A stretch of 61,801 bases of DNA from Bacteroidota bacterium (GTDB lineage Bacteria; Bacteroidota; Bacteroidia; Bacteroidales; CAIWKO01). Shown here in pieces: positions 27,515 through 37,047 of this stretch. A model generated the notes under the pieces. The model saw only the letters and a program-made list of their open reading frames with translations, was not told the origin of the DNA and made no database searches. How positions within the stretch are numbered: the stretch's first letter is position 1; each line of letters opens with the position of its first letter. The stretch spans positions 1-61,801 of the forward strand of contig JBAXND010000023.1 in the NCBI GenBank assembly GCA_037133915.1, written 5' to 3'. The translations under genes and the position numbers were made by a program.

Positions 27515-28891
27515 ATGACTCTTGTGTATATACTGATAAGTGTAGCAGCCGGATTTTCGATTGGTGGAGCTGTGATTTATATTATCAGCAGAAAAAATAT
27601 CGAATTACTGAAAAAGGAAAAAGAAAATCTGGATACTGAAAGCCGTTCAGCACTGGCAGAAATGGACAAGCAAAAAAGTATCGCGCAGGATCGCCTGGGG
27701 CAGTTGGAAAAAACATCGTCGGAACAAGAAATGCAATTGGCTGCCGAACGTGAAAAGAATTCAGTGCTGAACGCATCGCTGTCGCGGATTGAAGCGGAAA
27801 AGGCTTCCCTCAACGAAAAAATTATGCTTCAAAAATCGGAAATGGAAGATGTGCAGAAAAAGCTCATTACTGAATTTGAAAATCTTGCCAATAAAATTCT
27901 GAAACAAAATACCCTTGAATTTACCGCGTCGAACCAGAAAAATATTGATGAGTTGCTTAAACCTTTGAAGGAAAAGCTGGGAACATTTGAAAAGATGGTA
28001 TCAGACACCTATGAAAAAGGATTGAAGGACCAAACCGATTTAAAGGCAGAGTTGAAAAAACTGTATGAACTGAACAACCGTATCAGCGAAGAAGCACATA
28101 ACCTAACGCGGGCATTGAAAGGCGATGTGAAGAAACAGGGAAACTGGGGCGAGATGGTGCTTGAGCGCGTTCTGGAGCGTTCGGGGTTGAGCCGGGGTCG
28201 CGAGTATGAAATGCAGGTAAGCACGACCAATGCGGAAGGCAGCCGCATACAACCCGATGTGGTAGTATTTCTTCCCGACAAAAAACATCTGATTGTTGAC
28301 TCAAAAGTTTCGCTCGTTGCTTATGAAAAATATGTGAATGCCATAACCGATGAAGACCGGGCGCAGTTTATGAAAGAGCATTTACTCTCCATTAAAACGC
28401 ACATACGCGGACTTTCCGAGAAGCACTACCACACGTCTCCCGATTTAAATACACCTGATTTTGTTCTGCTGTTTGTAGCTATTGAATCATCATTCAGCAT
28501 GGCCATTCAGGCCGATCAGGAATTATTTAACTACGCATGGGATAATAAAGTGGTTATGGTCAGCCCTTCAACACTGCTTGCCACGCTGCGAACCATAGAA
28601 TCAATGTGGAAACAGGAATACCACGCACGAAATGCTCAGGAAATTGCACGCAGAAGCGGCGAAATGCTCGATAAATTTGTAGGTTTTGTTGAAGATATGG
28701 AAAAGGTGGGAAAAGGAATTGACGGCGCCAGAGATACCTGGTCGAATGCGCTCAGCAAGCTTAGCACCGGTCGAGGTAATCTTATAAGCAAGGCAACATT
28801 TTTAAAAGAACTGGGCGTAACTACCAAAAAAAACCTGCCTGAAAAATTCAAGCTGGCTGATGACGAACAAAATGAGCATGAAGAAAATTGA
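27515..28891 (+). CDS. rmuC: DNA recombination protein RmuC homologue
   Basis: This encodes 458 residues. An N-terminal transmembrane helix (VYILISVAAGF) is followed by a long coiled coil (~25-135, rich in K, E and Q) and the RmuC domain, marked by GNWGEMVLERVLE, QPDVVVFLPD and VDSKVSL. The domain belongs to the PD-(D/E)xK nuclease-like fold and has been linked to limiting inversions and rearrangements at repeats. The 3' end overlaps the following lipoprotein gene by 14 bases, implying translational coupling. Confidence 0.93.
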   Translation: MTLVYILISVAAGFSIGGAVIYIISRKNIELLKKEKENLDTESRSALAEMDKQKSIAQDRLGQLEKTSSEQEMQLAAEREKNSVLNASLSRIEAEKASLNEKIMLQKSEMEDVQKKLITEFENLANKILKQNTLEFTASNQKNIDELLKPLKEKLGTFEKMVSDTYEKGLKDQTDLKAELKKLYELNNRISEEAHNLTRALKGDVKKQGNWGEMVLERVLERSGLSRGREYEMQVSTTNAEGSRIQPDVVVFLPDKKHLIVDSKVSLVAYEKYVNAITDEDRAQFMKEHLLSIKTHIRGLSEKHYHTSPDLNTPDFVLLFVAIESSFSMAIQADQELFNYAWDNKVVMVSPSTLLATLRTIESMWKQEYHARNAQEIARRSGEMLDKFVGFVEDMEKVGKGIDGARDTWSNALSKLSTGRGNLISKATFLKELGVTTKKNLPEKFKLADDEQNEHEEN

Positions 28892-30137
28892 TTTGCATTT
28901 TTTATGCGCCACAACGCTTCTGGCCATTATGCTGATATCATGCAACAGCAAGGCGCCTTACCGTAGCCTTACCAAATCAATTACCTACAATCACCAATCG
29001 AGTTTTTCTGCCCCGATTACCGGCGTTTATCACATCAATGACAGCTGCAGCAGGATATTTTTCACAATAAATACGGGCTCGCTATTATACATCAAAAAAA
29101 CTTCCGGCACCACATTCGCGGCACATTACAGAGCACATTATGAGCTGCATCCTTTTGATGAACCGAATAACCTTCAGGACAGCGGAACCTTTGAATATTC
29201 TGACACTTTATTCTTCAATAAAACTGCAGATATTTTAGACAGTTTCGATATTGGCGGCTTACGTAGCAAGAAATACACGCTTAATCTTACAATTACCGAC
29301 CTGAATAAAAAAAGCGAAATTGAAACCGGCATTGTATTATTGCGTGATGATCCGCATAGCCGTCAAAATTTCTGTATTCGATCGGCAACCGGAGCTTTAA
29401 TTAACCAAGAGGTTCTGCAACCCGGGCAAGATATTTCCGTTACAACAAATAATAAAAATCTGTTTCGATTGTGTGTCCGCTATTACCGAAGTGATTATCC
29501 GATTGCTCTTCCACCATTTTTAGAAAACAGGGAGCTTGCTTATAGCCTGAAACCTGATTCAGCATTTTTAATTGATTTGGAAAACGGAACAAGCACATTA
29601 CTTCGATTAAAAAGTAACAGTATTTATCATTTCCAATCCGATACAACTCAGAAAGAAGGACTGACGCTGTTTACTTTCTACGAAGGTTTTCCGAAGGTAA
29701 CTACGGCTGAACAGATGCTGGCGCCTGTGCGGTACATCTCAACCAAAAATGAGTTTAACGACCTTAAAATGATGAAGAATGCTAAGCATGCGGTTGACGA
29801 ATTCTGGCTTGACAAGGCAGGAACCGTAGAACGGGCAAAGGAAATGATTGTCCGCTATTATAACAGAGTTCAGGATGCAAACAAATATTTCACATCCTAT
29901 CTTGAAGGGTGGAAATCGGACCGTGGCATGATTTATATAGTGTTCGGACCACCGCAGGCTTTGTATAAATCGGCAACACAAGAAACCTGGGTTTACGGTG
30001 AAGACAGGAACATACTTTCTACTACCTTTACATTTAACAAAGTAAACAACCAGTTTTCAGATAATGATTATAGTCTGGAGCGATCGGCAGAATATAAAGA
30101 CACATGGTATACTGCTGTTGAAACGTGGAGGAAATAA
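28878..30137 (+). CDS. GWxTD-domain lipoprotein
   Basis: From the ATG at 28878 this encodes 419 residues. ATGs at 28860 and 28872 are also in frame, but 28878 gives the most typical lipoprotein signal (MKKIDLHFLC, lipobox LISC). The C-terminal ~110 residues match the GWxTD domain of Bacteroidota, with GWKSDRG at 344-350 (Ser replacing Thr), then YIVFGPP and WVYGE. The upstream 250 residues are beta-rich. Family function is unknown; location is predicted to be the inner or outer membrane, periplasmic side. It overlaps the end of rmuC. Confidence 0.85.
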   Translation: MKKIDLHFLCATTLLAIMLISCNSKAPYRSLTKSITYNHQSSFSAPITGVYHINDSCSRIFFTINTGSLLYIKKTSGTTFAAHYRAHYELHPFDEPNNLQDSGTFEYSDTLFFNKTADILDSFDIGGLRSKKYTLNLTITDLNKKSEIETGIVLLRDDPHSRQNFCIRSATGALINQEVLQPGQDISVTTNNKNLFRLCVRYYRSDYPIALPPFLENRELAYSLKPDSAFLIDLENGTSTLLRLKSNSIYHFQSDTTQKEGLTLFTFYEGFPKVTTAEQMLAPVRYISTKNEFNDLKMMKNAKHAVDEFWLDKAGTVERAKEMIVRYYNRVQDANKYFTSYLEGWKSDRGMIYIVFGPPQALYKSATQETWVYGEDRNILSTTFTFNKVNNQFSDNDYSLERSAEYKDTWYTAVETWRK

Positions 30138-30142
30138 AAAGA

Positions 30143-30173
30143 TTAATTTGAAAATTAGGCAATTTGAGAATTT
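30143..30173 (+). repeat. 31-bp dispersed repeat, copy 1
   Basis: This AT-rich stretch (contains AAAATTAGGCAATTTGAGAA) is identical over 31 of 31 bases to the reverse complement of 60262-60292. It lies in the 145-base gap between the GWxTD gene and lemA. Confidence 0.85.
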
Positions 30174-30214
30174 ACAAATGTCACAAAGAATAAATTGAAA
30201 ATTTGAAAAATTGT

Positions 30215-30232
30215 TGATGAAAACTTTCATCA
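30215..30232. promoter_or_regulatory. 18-base inverted repeat upstream of lemA
   Basis: TGATGAAA-AC-TTTCATCA has perfect 8-base arms and a two-base centre, 50 bases before the lemA ATG. The short centre favours a protein-binding operator over an RNA hairpin. No regulator is assigned. Confidence 0.4.
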
Positions 30233-30282
30233 CTGGAGGCACTTCAGGCACATTTAAGTTTATAGTTCAAAAATAAGAAATA

Positions 30283-30834
30283 ATGATAACAGGAATTGTT
30301 TGCGGAGCATTGGCATTGCTGGTAATAATTGCGGTGCTGTATTTCAATAAATTTACGAAATTCAGAAACAATATAAAAAGCGCGTGGAGTGATATCGACG
30401 TTCAGCTGAAACGGCGCTTCGACCTGGTTCCGAATTTAGTGGAGGTTGTAAAAGGATATGCAACCCATGAAAAAACGCTGTTCGAAAACATAAGCAGTAC
30501 AAGGTCAATGGCACTTGCGCCCGGCAACATCAATGAATCAGCACAAGCAAATACGCTGTTGACGGGTCAATTGCGCAATCTGTTCGCTGTTGTGGAGAAT
30601 TACCCGAACTTGCTGGCAAATGAAAACTTCATTAAACTACAAGAAAATCTGGTAGAAATTGAAGACACGCTGCAGATGGCCCGACGGTACTACAATGCCG
30701 TAGTGCGCGATAATAATACGGCTGTGCAATCCTTTCCAGGACTTGTATTTGCAGGTATTTACGGTTTTAAAACTGCTGAATTCTTCGAGACAGAACCTTT
30801 GGAAAAAGAAGTAATCAGGGTAAAATTGAATTAA
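30283..30834 (+). CDS. lemA: LemA family protein
   Basis: This encodes 183 residues. A single N-terminal membrane helix (GIVCGALALLVIIAVLYF) precedes the LemA domain with AWSDIDVQLKRRFDLVPNLV, the family hallmark, and YNAVVRDNN near the C-terminus. The domain is an all-helical bundle exposed outside the inner membrane. LemA is often paired with TPM or DUF2207 membrane proteins, and here a DUF2207 gene follows 18 bases downstream. Exact function is unknown. Confidence 0.93.
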   Translation: MITGIVCGALALLVIIAVLYFNKFTKFRNNIKSAWSDIDVQLKRRFDLVPNLVEVVKGYATHEKTLFENISSTRSMALAPGNINESAQANTLLTGQLRNLFAVVENYPNLLANENFIKLQENLVEIEDTLQMARRYYNAVVRDNNTAVQSFPGLVFAGIYGFKTAEFFETEPLEKEVIRVKLN

Positions 30835-30852
30835 ACAAATTCAGAAAAAAAT

Positions 30853-33800
30853 ATGAAAAGAATCATCATAGTATTTCTGTTACTGTTGAGCCGCGCCGTA
30901 ATTTCATCGGCCGAAACCTTTGATATCAGGAATTATGATGTAAATATAGCCATCAATACCAATGGATCTTTTGATGTTACAGAATCAATACTTGTGAATT
31001 TTAACGAAGCAAGCCGAGGCATTATAAGAGATATCCCGAGCCATTACAAACAAAATGAAACGGGAGCATTCGACAATGCCCAGAGCACGAATAATTCAGG
31101 ATACTACGATATTGTTGTGCGCAATATCAGCGTGGATGACAATGAATTCACTGTTACTGAAGAAAACGGAATCACCAGTATAAAAACAGGATCAGAAAAT
31201 AAAAAAATCAGCGGCGAAAAACTTTACACGATACATTATACGGTTTGGGGCGCTATCAACGAGTTCAGCGACCATAACGAGTTCTATTGGAATATTATTG
31301 GACCTGACTGGGGCTGTAAAATTAACAAAGCATCATTCAGCATCGCATGTGCAAAAAGCATAAAACTCAGTGCAGACGATGTTATTGGGTTCACCGGAAA
31401 AGCCGGTTCCACCTGCAAGGCCTTGCAATTAACCGCCTCCTCTAACATAGTTTCAGGTCAAAGCAATGCATCCCTGCTTCCATTTCACGGAATAACAGTA
31501 GCTGTGCGCTTGCCAAAAAAATATTTCACCACAACAGAAATCCCGCTTGAAGCGTATGCGCATAATTTCATCATACGAAAATGCACTTCGGTAATGCGTG
31601 TTCAACCGGATGCATCACTCAATGTTGAAGAACGATATGAAGTCGAATTTACGCGTCCCTGCAACAGTTTTACACGAAAGTTTAAGCGTCCGGATGAATA
31701 TGAAATACTTCCGCAGGACTATCAAGACGTTGTTCTCACAAATATTACCGCATCGGAATCATCAATAAACAGAACAAAAACAACATTTTCCTCATCCGGG
31801 TTCGGACGAAACAAATACATCACTATAAAAAAGAGTGAGGGCAGCTTCAATGGGAAGCTTGAGTTTACAATTAGCTATAAAGCATGGGGCGCTTTCCGCT
31901 TCAACAGCGGCGTAGCACAACTCCAATGGGACATTTTTCCGGGAACCATGAATGAACCGTGTACACAATTAAATTTTGAACTGAATGCCGATTCCTACAT
32001 GAAGGTTCATAAAGAAATTATTAATTTCTACAGCAACGCCACACAACCTGTTTTCATTGCGATTCAAAAGAACAAAGGCACCAATACTTATTCAGGAACC
32101 TATCCATCGGCTATAATAAACAATAGCAGCATCACGCTCAAAGCGGCTTTTAAGGAATCAGCCTTCACCGAATCCACTATTCCTTATGATATTTTTGCAC
32201 GAAACTTTGTGATACGAAATTTCAGTACAGATCTTACCGTTGAACCAAACGGTGTCGTTAAAATGCAGCACATTTATACGGTTAAATTTACTGATCCGGA
32301 AAATGAAACCAACGTATTCAGTACACAGGTTCGTTCTGTGTTTCCTCATGATCTTAAAAACTATACAGGCATCAATTACTCGCTTCCACGCTGGAGTATG
32401 ATGGGCAATATTTACAAGGCAATTTTAATGGACGACCACGCTTCAGGCAATAATGTCAGCATTTTGCCCGACTGGAACAAGTTTTCAAAAAGCGTTATCT
32501 GGCGACCGGCTCCTTCACTCCTTCCCGACTCGGTTTTCAGTAATGAATATCGGATATTTTCAATTTTGCAAAGCTTCGGCTCCAATTACATTATTAATTT
32601 TCCACTTACTGGGCTGTTCGATGAACCAATTGCTGCAGGCCGGATCGCTGTTCATTTGCCAAAAGTGAAAGGACTCGAGCCTGTTTCGTGTGAAGCCTGC
32701 ATACAAGGTACTGATTTGATTTGCGAATCGATACCATTAATCATTAATGGAAATGAAATACACGGACAACTCACTCACGGTCTCAAATCAGGGCAAACTA
32801 TTGTTCTTAAACTTACATTTCCAAAAGCATTTCTAACGAAAAACAGTTTCTTTCTTTATTTACAATTACTCTTCAAAAACAATTTCTTCCTGCTGTTGCC
32901 GTTGCTTTTCTTTTTCATACTCTACATAATATGGTATTACACCGGCAGAGACAGAAAAAATAATTTGATTGTTCAGTACCGCCCGCCCGCCGATATTACA
33001 CCTGCCGAAGCAGGATTCCTGTGGGATAACAAACTCCATCGTCGCGATCTGGTTGCACTTATCTATTATTGGGCGGGAAACGGCTATCTAACAATTAGAG
33101 AAATTGCAACAGGAATCGGTAAGGAAAACGATTACGAACTCTCCCGATTGCGCGACCTTCCCGAAAGCGCCCGGAGTTTCGAACACACTATTTTCTCTGC
33201 ATTGTTTCATAACCGAACAAGCGTTCTGATTTCAAATCTTAAAAATAATTTTTATTGTCACATGATTAAAGCTAACAGAGAGCTTGATGAATATGGCAGG
33301 TATAAAAAATTCTATGTTCCCGGTACGCGTGGGTTCAGCCTTGCTTTGAGAATCACAGCCTGGGCAGAATTCGCAACAGGGCTTTTCGTTTTGCTCAATG
33401 CCGACAATAACTTCGCTCAGATATTTTTCTGTTTCATTTCCCTATTTGTGATGCTGCTTGTATTTGGCAATATCATGCCCAAACGCGGACACTTCGGCGC
33501 TGAAAAGTACACACAGCTCAAGGGATTCAGAGAGTTTATCGAAAAATCAGAAGTATCAAGACTCAAAGAACTGCTCAGTGAAAACCCCGCCTACTTTGAT
33601 GAAACCGTGGCCTATGCAATTGTTCTGGGGCTTGGAAAGCAATGGGCAGCAAAATTTAAACCGCTGATAACATCGCCTCCAACATGGTATAGCGGGCAAC
33701 ACCCTCACTTTGATACAGGCATCTTTGTAAATGCTGTCATTCTCAGCATGCACAGCCTCGATCACAGCCTGAATTACCATTATGCGCAATCATCGAGATA

Positions 33801-33915
33801 CGGTTATTCCGGGCAAAGCGGCTTGAGCAGTCACTCTTCTTTTAGCGGCAGTGCCTTTGGTGGTGGAGGTTATACAGGAGGTGGTTTCGGTGGTGGTGGT
33901 GGCAGAAGCTGGTAA
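30853..33915 (+). CDS. DUF2207 membrane protein with triplicated ectodomain
   Basis: This encodes 1,020 residues, well above the ~600 usual for the family. After a signal peptide (MKRIIIVFLL, cleavage near SSAE) there are three successive DUF2207-type ectodomains, each opening with a similar strand pair: FDIRNYDVNIAINTNGSF, AHNFIIRKCTSVMRVQPDAS and FARNFVIRNFSTDLTVEPNG. Repeats one and two also share YKAWGAF/YTVWGAI. A membrane helix (FLLLPLLFFFILYIIW, ~675-690) leads to a cytoplasmic winged-helix-like part, two further hydrophobic segments near 845-880, and a Gly-rich tail (GGGYTGGGFGGGGG) ending in RSW. It forms an operon with lemA. Function is unknown. Confidence 0.85.
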   Translation: MKRIIIVFLLLLSRAVISSAETFDIRNYDVNIAINTNGSFDVTESILVNFNEASRGIIRDIPSHYKQNETGAFDNAQSTNNSGYYDIVVRNISVDDNEFTVTEENGITSIKTGSENKKISGEKLYTIHYTVWGAINEFSDHNEFYWNIIGPDWGCKINKASFSIACAKSIKLSADDVIGFTGKAGSTCKALQLTASSNIVSGQSNASLLPFHGITVAVRLPKKYFTTTEIPLEAYAHNFIIRKCTSVMRVQPDASLNVEERYEVEFTRPCNSFTRKFKRPDEYEILPQDYQDVVLTNITASESSINRTKTTFSSSGFGRNKYITIKKSEGSFNGKLEFTISYKAWGAFRFNSGVAQLQWDIFPGTMNEPCTQLNFELNADSYMKVHKEIINFYSNATQPVFIAIQKNKGTNTYSGTYPSAIINNSSITLKAAFKESAFTESTIPYDIFARNFVIRNFSTDLTVEPNGVVKMQHIYTVKFTDPENETNVFSTQVRSVFPHDLKNYTGINYSLPRWSMMGNIYKAILMDDHASGNNVSILPDWNKFSKSVIWRPAPSLLPDSVFSNEYRIFSILQSFGSNYIINFPLTGLFDEPIAAGRIAVHLPKVKGLEPVSCEACIQGTDLICESIPLIINGNEIHGQLTHGLKSGQTIVLKLTFPKAFLTKNSFFLYLQLLFKNNFFLLLPLLFFFILYIIWYYTGRDRKNNLIVQYRPPADITPAEAGFLWDNKLHRRDLVALIYYWAGNGYLTIREIATGIGKENDYELSRLRDLPESARSFEHTIFSALFHNRTSVLISNLKNNFYCHMIKANRELDEYGRYKKFYVPGTRGFSLALRITAWAEFATGLFVLLNADNNFAQIFFCFISLFVMLLVFGNIMPKRGHFGAEKYTQLKGFREFIEKSEVSRLKELLSENPAYFDETVAYAIVLGLGKQWAAKFKPLITSPPTWYSGQHPHFDTGIFVNAVILSMHSLDHSLNYHYAQSSRYGYSGQSGLSSHSSFSGSAFGGGGYTGGGFGGGGGRSW

Positions 33916-33920
33916 ATAAC

Positions 33921-33928
33921 TACCTTTG
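33921..33928 (+). promoter_or_regulatory. -7 box (TACCTTTG)
   Basis: This matches TAnnTTTG and ends five bases before the ATG at 33934. If used, the message would be nearly leaderless. No -33 element is seen, so read-through from the upstream operon is an alternative. Confidence 0.35.
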
Positions 33929-33933
33929 CCCTC

Positions 33934-35337
33934 ATGAGAAAAATCGAAAAAGTTATTCTGGAAGATATTGAGATATTTGATGCAGGCGCTGAAGGTGTTG
34001 CCGTGGGACGTTATGGTGAAAAAATTGTATTCGTTAAAAACGCCGTTCCCGGCGATGTTGTTGATGTGCTCGTTACGCGCAAAAAAAAATCATTTATTGA
34101 AGGAAAAATGCATGCCCTGAAAAAGGCATCGACAATGCGCGAAGTGCCATTCTGCTCACATTTCGGATTGTGCGGGGGTTGCAAGTGGCAAAATCTGAAG
34201 TACGAACATCAGCTATTTTTTAAGCAAAAACAAGTGACCGACAGCATTCAGCGTATCGGCAAATTTGAAGTCGGTGAAATGCTGCCAATACTTGGTTCAG
34301 AACGCACCACATTTTATCGCAACAAACTGGAATATACCTTTTCACGTGGACGGTGGCTCACAGACGAAGACATGAAAACGCCCACGGAAGACCGCAACAT
34401 GAATGCTCTTGGCTTTCACCTGCCGCAGCATTTCGACCGCGTTCTGGATATTGATTTCTGTTATCTGCAGGATGAACCTTCGAATAAATTACGGAACAGC
34501 CTGCGCGAATATTCCATTAAAAAAGGCTTGGCGTTTTATGATGCCAGACAGCAGCAAGGCTTTTTGCGCAATCTGGTAATACGCACCGGTCTAAGCGGCG
34601 AAGTGATGATAATTGCCGTTTTTGGATTTGAAGACGAAGAAGAACGCGTACAATTTCTCGACTATATTGTGGCAAACTTTCCTGAAATCACCTCTCTTTT
34701 TTACATCATCAACACCAAAAGAAACGACACCATCAGCGACCAGCTCGCGATTCTGTATCATGGCTCTCCTGTAATGACAGAGACTATGGAAGACCTTGCA
34801 TTCCGCATTGGTCCGCTTTCGTTCTTCCAGACAAACCCGACACAGGCTTATCAGCTATATAAAATCGTTCGTGAATTTGCTCAGGCCGGGCCTGAGGATG
34901 TTATTTATGACCTTTATACAGGCACGGGAACCATCGCGAATTTTGTTGCACGGCAGGCCAACAAAGTCGTAGGCATTGAATACATTGAATCAGCAATTAC
35001 AGATGCAAAAGAAAATGCTGCGGCTAATAATATCACAAATGCGCTGTTCATTGCCGGCGATATCGCCAAAACGCTGAACGAAACTTTTGTGAATGAATAT
35101 GGCAGTCCCGATATTATCATTACCGACCCGCCGCGTGCAGGAATGCACAAAGATGTGGTGGATCAGATAATCAGAATACGACCGCGTCGTGTTGTTTACG
35201 TAAGTTGCAATCCAGCAACACAGGCACGCGATGTTGCTCTGATGCAGGATTTTTATACGATTGAAAAAGTGCAACCGGTGGATATGTTTCCCCATACGCA
35301 ACACGTTGAAAATGTAATGCTGCTTATTGCGAAATAG
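33934..35337 (+). CDS. rlmD: 23S rRNA (uracil-5-)-methyltransferase, RlmD/RumA type
   Basis: This encodes 467 residues. An N-terminal TRAM domain (~1-60) precedes the 4Fe-4S ligands C74, C80 and C83 (CSHFGLCGGC) with a probable fourth at C176. The SAM-binding motif is DLYTGTGTI, followed by DPPRAGMH and the catalytic cysteine C425 in SCNPATQARD. It methylates C5 of a uridine in 23S rRNA (U1939 in E. coli); whether this paralogue targets U747 or U1939 or is bifunctional cannot be told. The 3' end overlaps the convergent HD gene by 14 bases. Confidence 0.9.
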   Translation: MRKIEKVILEDIEIFDAGAEGVAVGRYGEKIVFVKNAVPGDVVDVLVTRKKKSFIEGKMHALKKASTMREVPFCSHFGLCGGCKWQNLKYEHQLFFKQKQVTDSIQRIGKFEVGEMLPILGSERTTFYRNKLEYTFSRGRWLTDEDMKTPTEDRNMNALGFHLPQHFDRVLDIDFCYLQDEPSNKLRNSLREYSIKKGLAFYDARQQQGFLRNLVIRTGLSGEVMIIAVFGFEDEEERVQFLDYIVANFPEITSLFYIINTKRNDTISDQLAILYHGSPVMTETMEDLAFRIGPLSFFQTNPTQAYQLYKIVREFAQAGPEDVIYDLYTGTGTIANFVARQANKVVGIEYIESAITDAKENAAANNITNALFIAGDIAKTLNETFVNEYGSPDIIITDPPRAGMHKDVVDQIIRIRPRRVVYVSCNPATQARDVALMQDFYTIEKVQPVDMFPHTQHVENVMLLIAK

Positions 35338-35896
35338 AAAAACCTAATTTCATTTCGGCAATATCAAGCACTTCAGAGAATTTCAGAATTTTAACTTCTT
35401 TAGTAGTATCCAGTAGGTCCTGCGCAAAATCAAGCAAGGTATGCGACTTCTGCAAACGCAGATATTTCGGATCAAGCCTGTATGAGCCTAAGCGCAACCT
35501 GTCCAGCGCATCCGCATCTTTTAAGAGGATGCATTCTTTATACCACACATTGTCAGCCGGAACTTCGTTTTTTTGAGAATGAGCAGCCACAGCTTGCGCA
35601 ATACCGACAATTTCTTCCTTCCTGATTCCGTGCCGCACAAACATTTCTTCATACAACGGAAGCTTCTCGGAAGCCGCACGTGGTCCATGCTTCAAACAGA
35701 TTCCATCATGCCGGCGCGATAAATCATGAATATAAGCAGCACAAAAAGATAGTATTGCGGTACGTCCTAATTGTTCCAGTTTTCCCAAAACTAAAACGTG
35801 ACACATAACTCGGTATGTATGCATAACGCCGTGCAAGCGGCTTGCATGATCAAAATCTGAATTCGACAGGTTAAAATCAGGTGAACGAAAATCCAT
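35324..35896 (-). CDS. HD-domain phosphohydrolase
   Basis: This encodes 190 residues. HD signature residues are present: HGVMH (22-26), the HD pair H57-D58 in AYIHD, H70 in KHG, H106, and D127/D129 in KDADALDRLRLG. The pattern matches soluble metal-dependent phosphohydrolases acting on nucleotides or phosphoesters. No fused domain or signal peptide is seen. The substrate is unknown, and the gene is isolated between unrelated neighbours. Confidence 0.85.
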   Translation of the reverse strand: MDFRSPDFNLSNSDFDHASRLHGVMHTYRVMCHVLVLGKLEQLGRTAILSFCAAYIHDLSRRHDGICLKHGPRAASEKLPLYEEMFVRHGIRKEEIVGIAQAVAAHSQKNEVPADNVWYKECILLKDADALDRLRLGSYRLDPKYLRLQKSHTLLDFAQDLLDTTKEVKILKFSEVLDIAEMKLGFSISQ

Positions 35897-36007
35897 TGCT
35901 TCTATTTATTACAATGTAAAATTATGAAAACATGACCAGTAAATGAAAGAAAATAATCGCCTCATAGACCACACAAAAAGAAATGCCAAATTCTGAATTA
36001 TAAATGG

Positions 36008-36015
36008 TATTTTTG
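36008..36015 (+). promoter_or_regulatory. -7 box (TATTTTTG) for the ATP-grasp gene
   Basis: This TAnnTTTG match lies downstream of the in-frame ATG at 36004 and 15 bases before the one at 36031, which argues for the latter as the start. Confidence 0.5.
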
Positions 36016-36030
36016 AATAAAATATTTTTT

Positions 36031-37044
36031 ATGGACACGTCAGGAAAGACAACAGCAGTGCCTGTAGTACTGTTATACAATATTGATGAAAGTTGGGACG
36101 AAGTAGATAAAAACGAAGTGCTGACCAGTGGTGATGTTATCAGTGACGGACTTCGCGCACAGGGTCATGAAGTTATTGTAGTACAGGTTCGCGACCTTGG
36201 TTTTGTGGACGCATTAGAGAACATTGACACTGCAACGCATGTTGTAATGAATCTCTGCGAAGACATCCCCGGAATGCCGCACAGCGAAGGTGTTGCAGCG
36301 CAGATTCTCGAAGATATGGGATTCACTTATACCGGCTCAGTCCCTGAAGTATTAGATCTTTCGGGCGATAAAGAAGCTGTTAAAGAATTCCTTATTCCAC
36401 GTGGTATCCCCACTCCTGCCTACCAAGTATTTGAAAGTGATGATATCGGCGATTGGAACAGCTATCCATGTATCGTTAAGCCATCCAACGAACATTGCAG
36501 TATGGGCATCAGCTCAAAATCGGTTGCTGCAAATGCAGAAGAATTAAAAGCAGCCATTCGCGCTTCTATTGAAAGCCTTCATCAGCCGGCACTTGTAGAG
36601 GAATTTATTGACGGTCGGGAATTTCACGTTACTGTTTGGGGGAATGAAAAGCCCGAAATGCTGCCACCTGCAGAGATGGATTTTTCTGCATTCAGCGATT
36701 TTCATGACCGCCTGTGTACCTACGAAGCCAAGCATAAACCCGGTTCCGAGCACTATACAAAAATTGAAACATTGCTTCCGGCACCTCTCGATGATACCCT
36801 GTATAAAGAACTTGAACGCGTAGTTACAGAAACATATACAGCTTTCGGCTGTCGCGATTATGCACGCCTCGACCTGCGTTTGCGGGGAACAGAATTTCAT
36901 GTCCTTGACATCAACCCGAATGCCGACCTTAGCCACGAAGCAAGTATGGCCGCCGCTGCAGAAATTGCAGGTTACGATTATGGAATCTTTTGCAGCAGCA
37001 TTGTAATGATGGCAGCAGCGCGGCATCCGCAATATGGCAGTTAA
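36031..37044 (+). CDS. ATP-grasp enzyme of the D-Ala-D-Ala ligase superfamily
   Basis: From the ATG at 36031 this encodes 337 residues; the earlier ATG at 36004 overlaps a predicted -7 box. ATP-grasp landmarks are the phosphate-clamp region VKPSNEHCSMGIS (from 149), VEEFIDGREFHVTV, DYARLDLR and the Mg-binding DINPNADLS (D293, N297). This resembles D-alanine-D-alanine ligase but is divergent, and no cell-wall genes are nearby, so a carboxylate-amine ligase with another substrate is possible. It abuts the convergent radical SAM gene by three bases. A functional link to the cluster to its right is possible but unproven. Confidence 0.8.
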   Translation: MDTSGKTTAVPVVLLYNIDESWDEVDKNEVLTSGDVISDGLRAQGHEVIVVQVRDLGFVDALENIDTATHVVMNLCEDIPGMPHSEGVAAQILEDMGFTYTGSVPEVLDLSGDKEAVKEFLIPRGIPTPAYQVFESDDIGDWNSYPCIVKPSNEHCSMGISSKSVAANAEELKAAIRASIESLHQPALVEEFIDGREFHVTVWGNEKPEMLPPAEMDFSAFSDFHDRLCTYEAKHKPGSEHYTKIETLLPAPLDDTLYKELERVVTETYTAFGCRDYARLDLRLRGTEFHVLDINPNADLSHEASMAAAAEIAGYDYGIFCSSIVMMAAARHPQYGS

Positions 37045-37047
37045 AAG

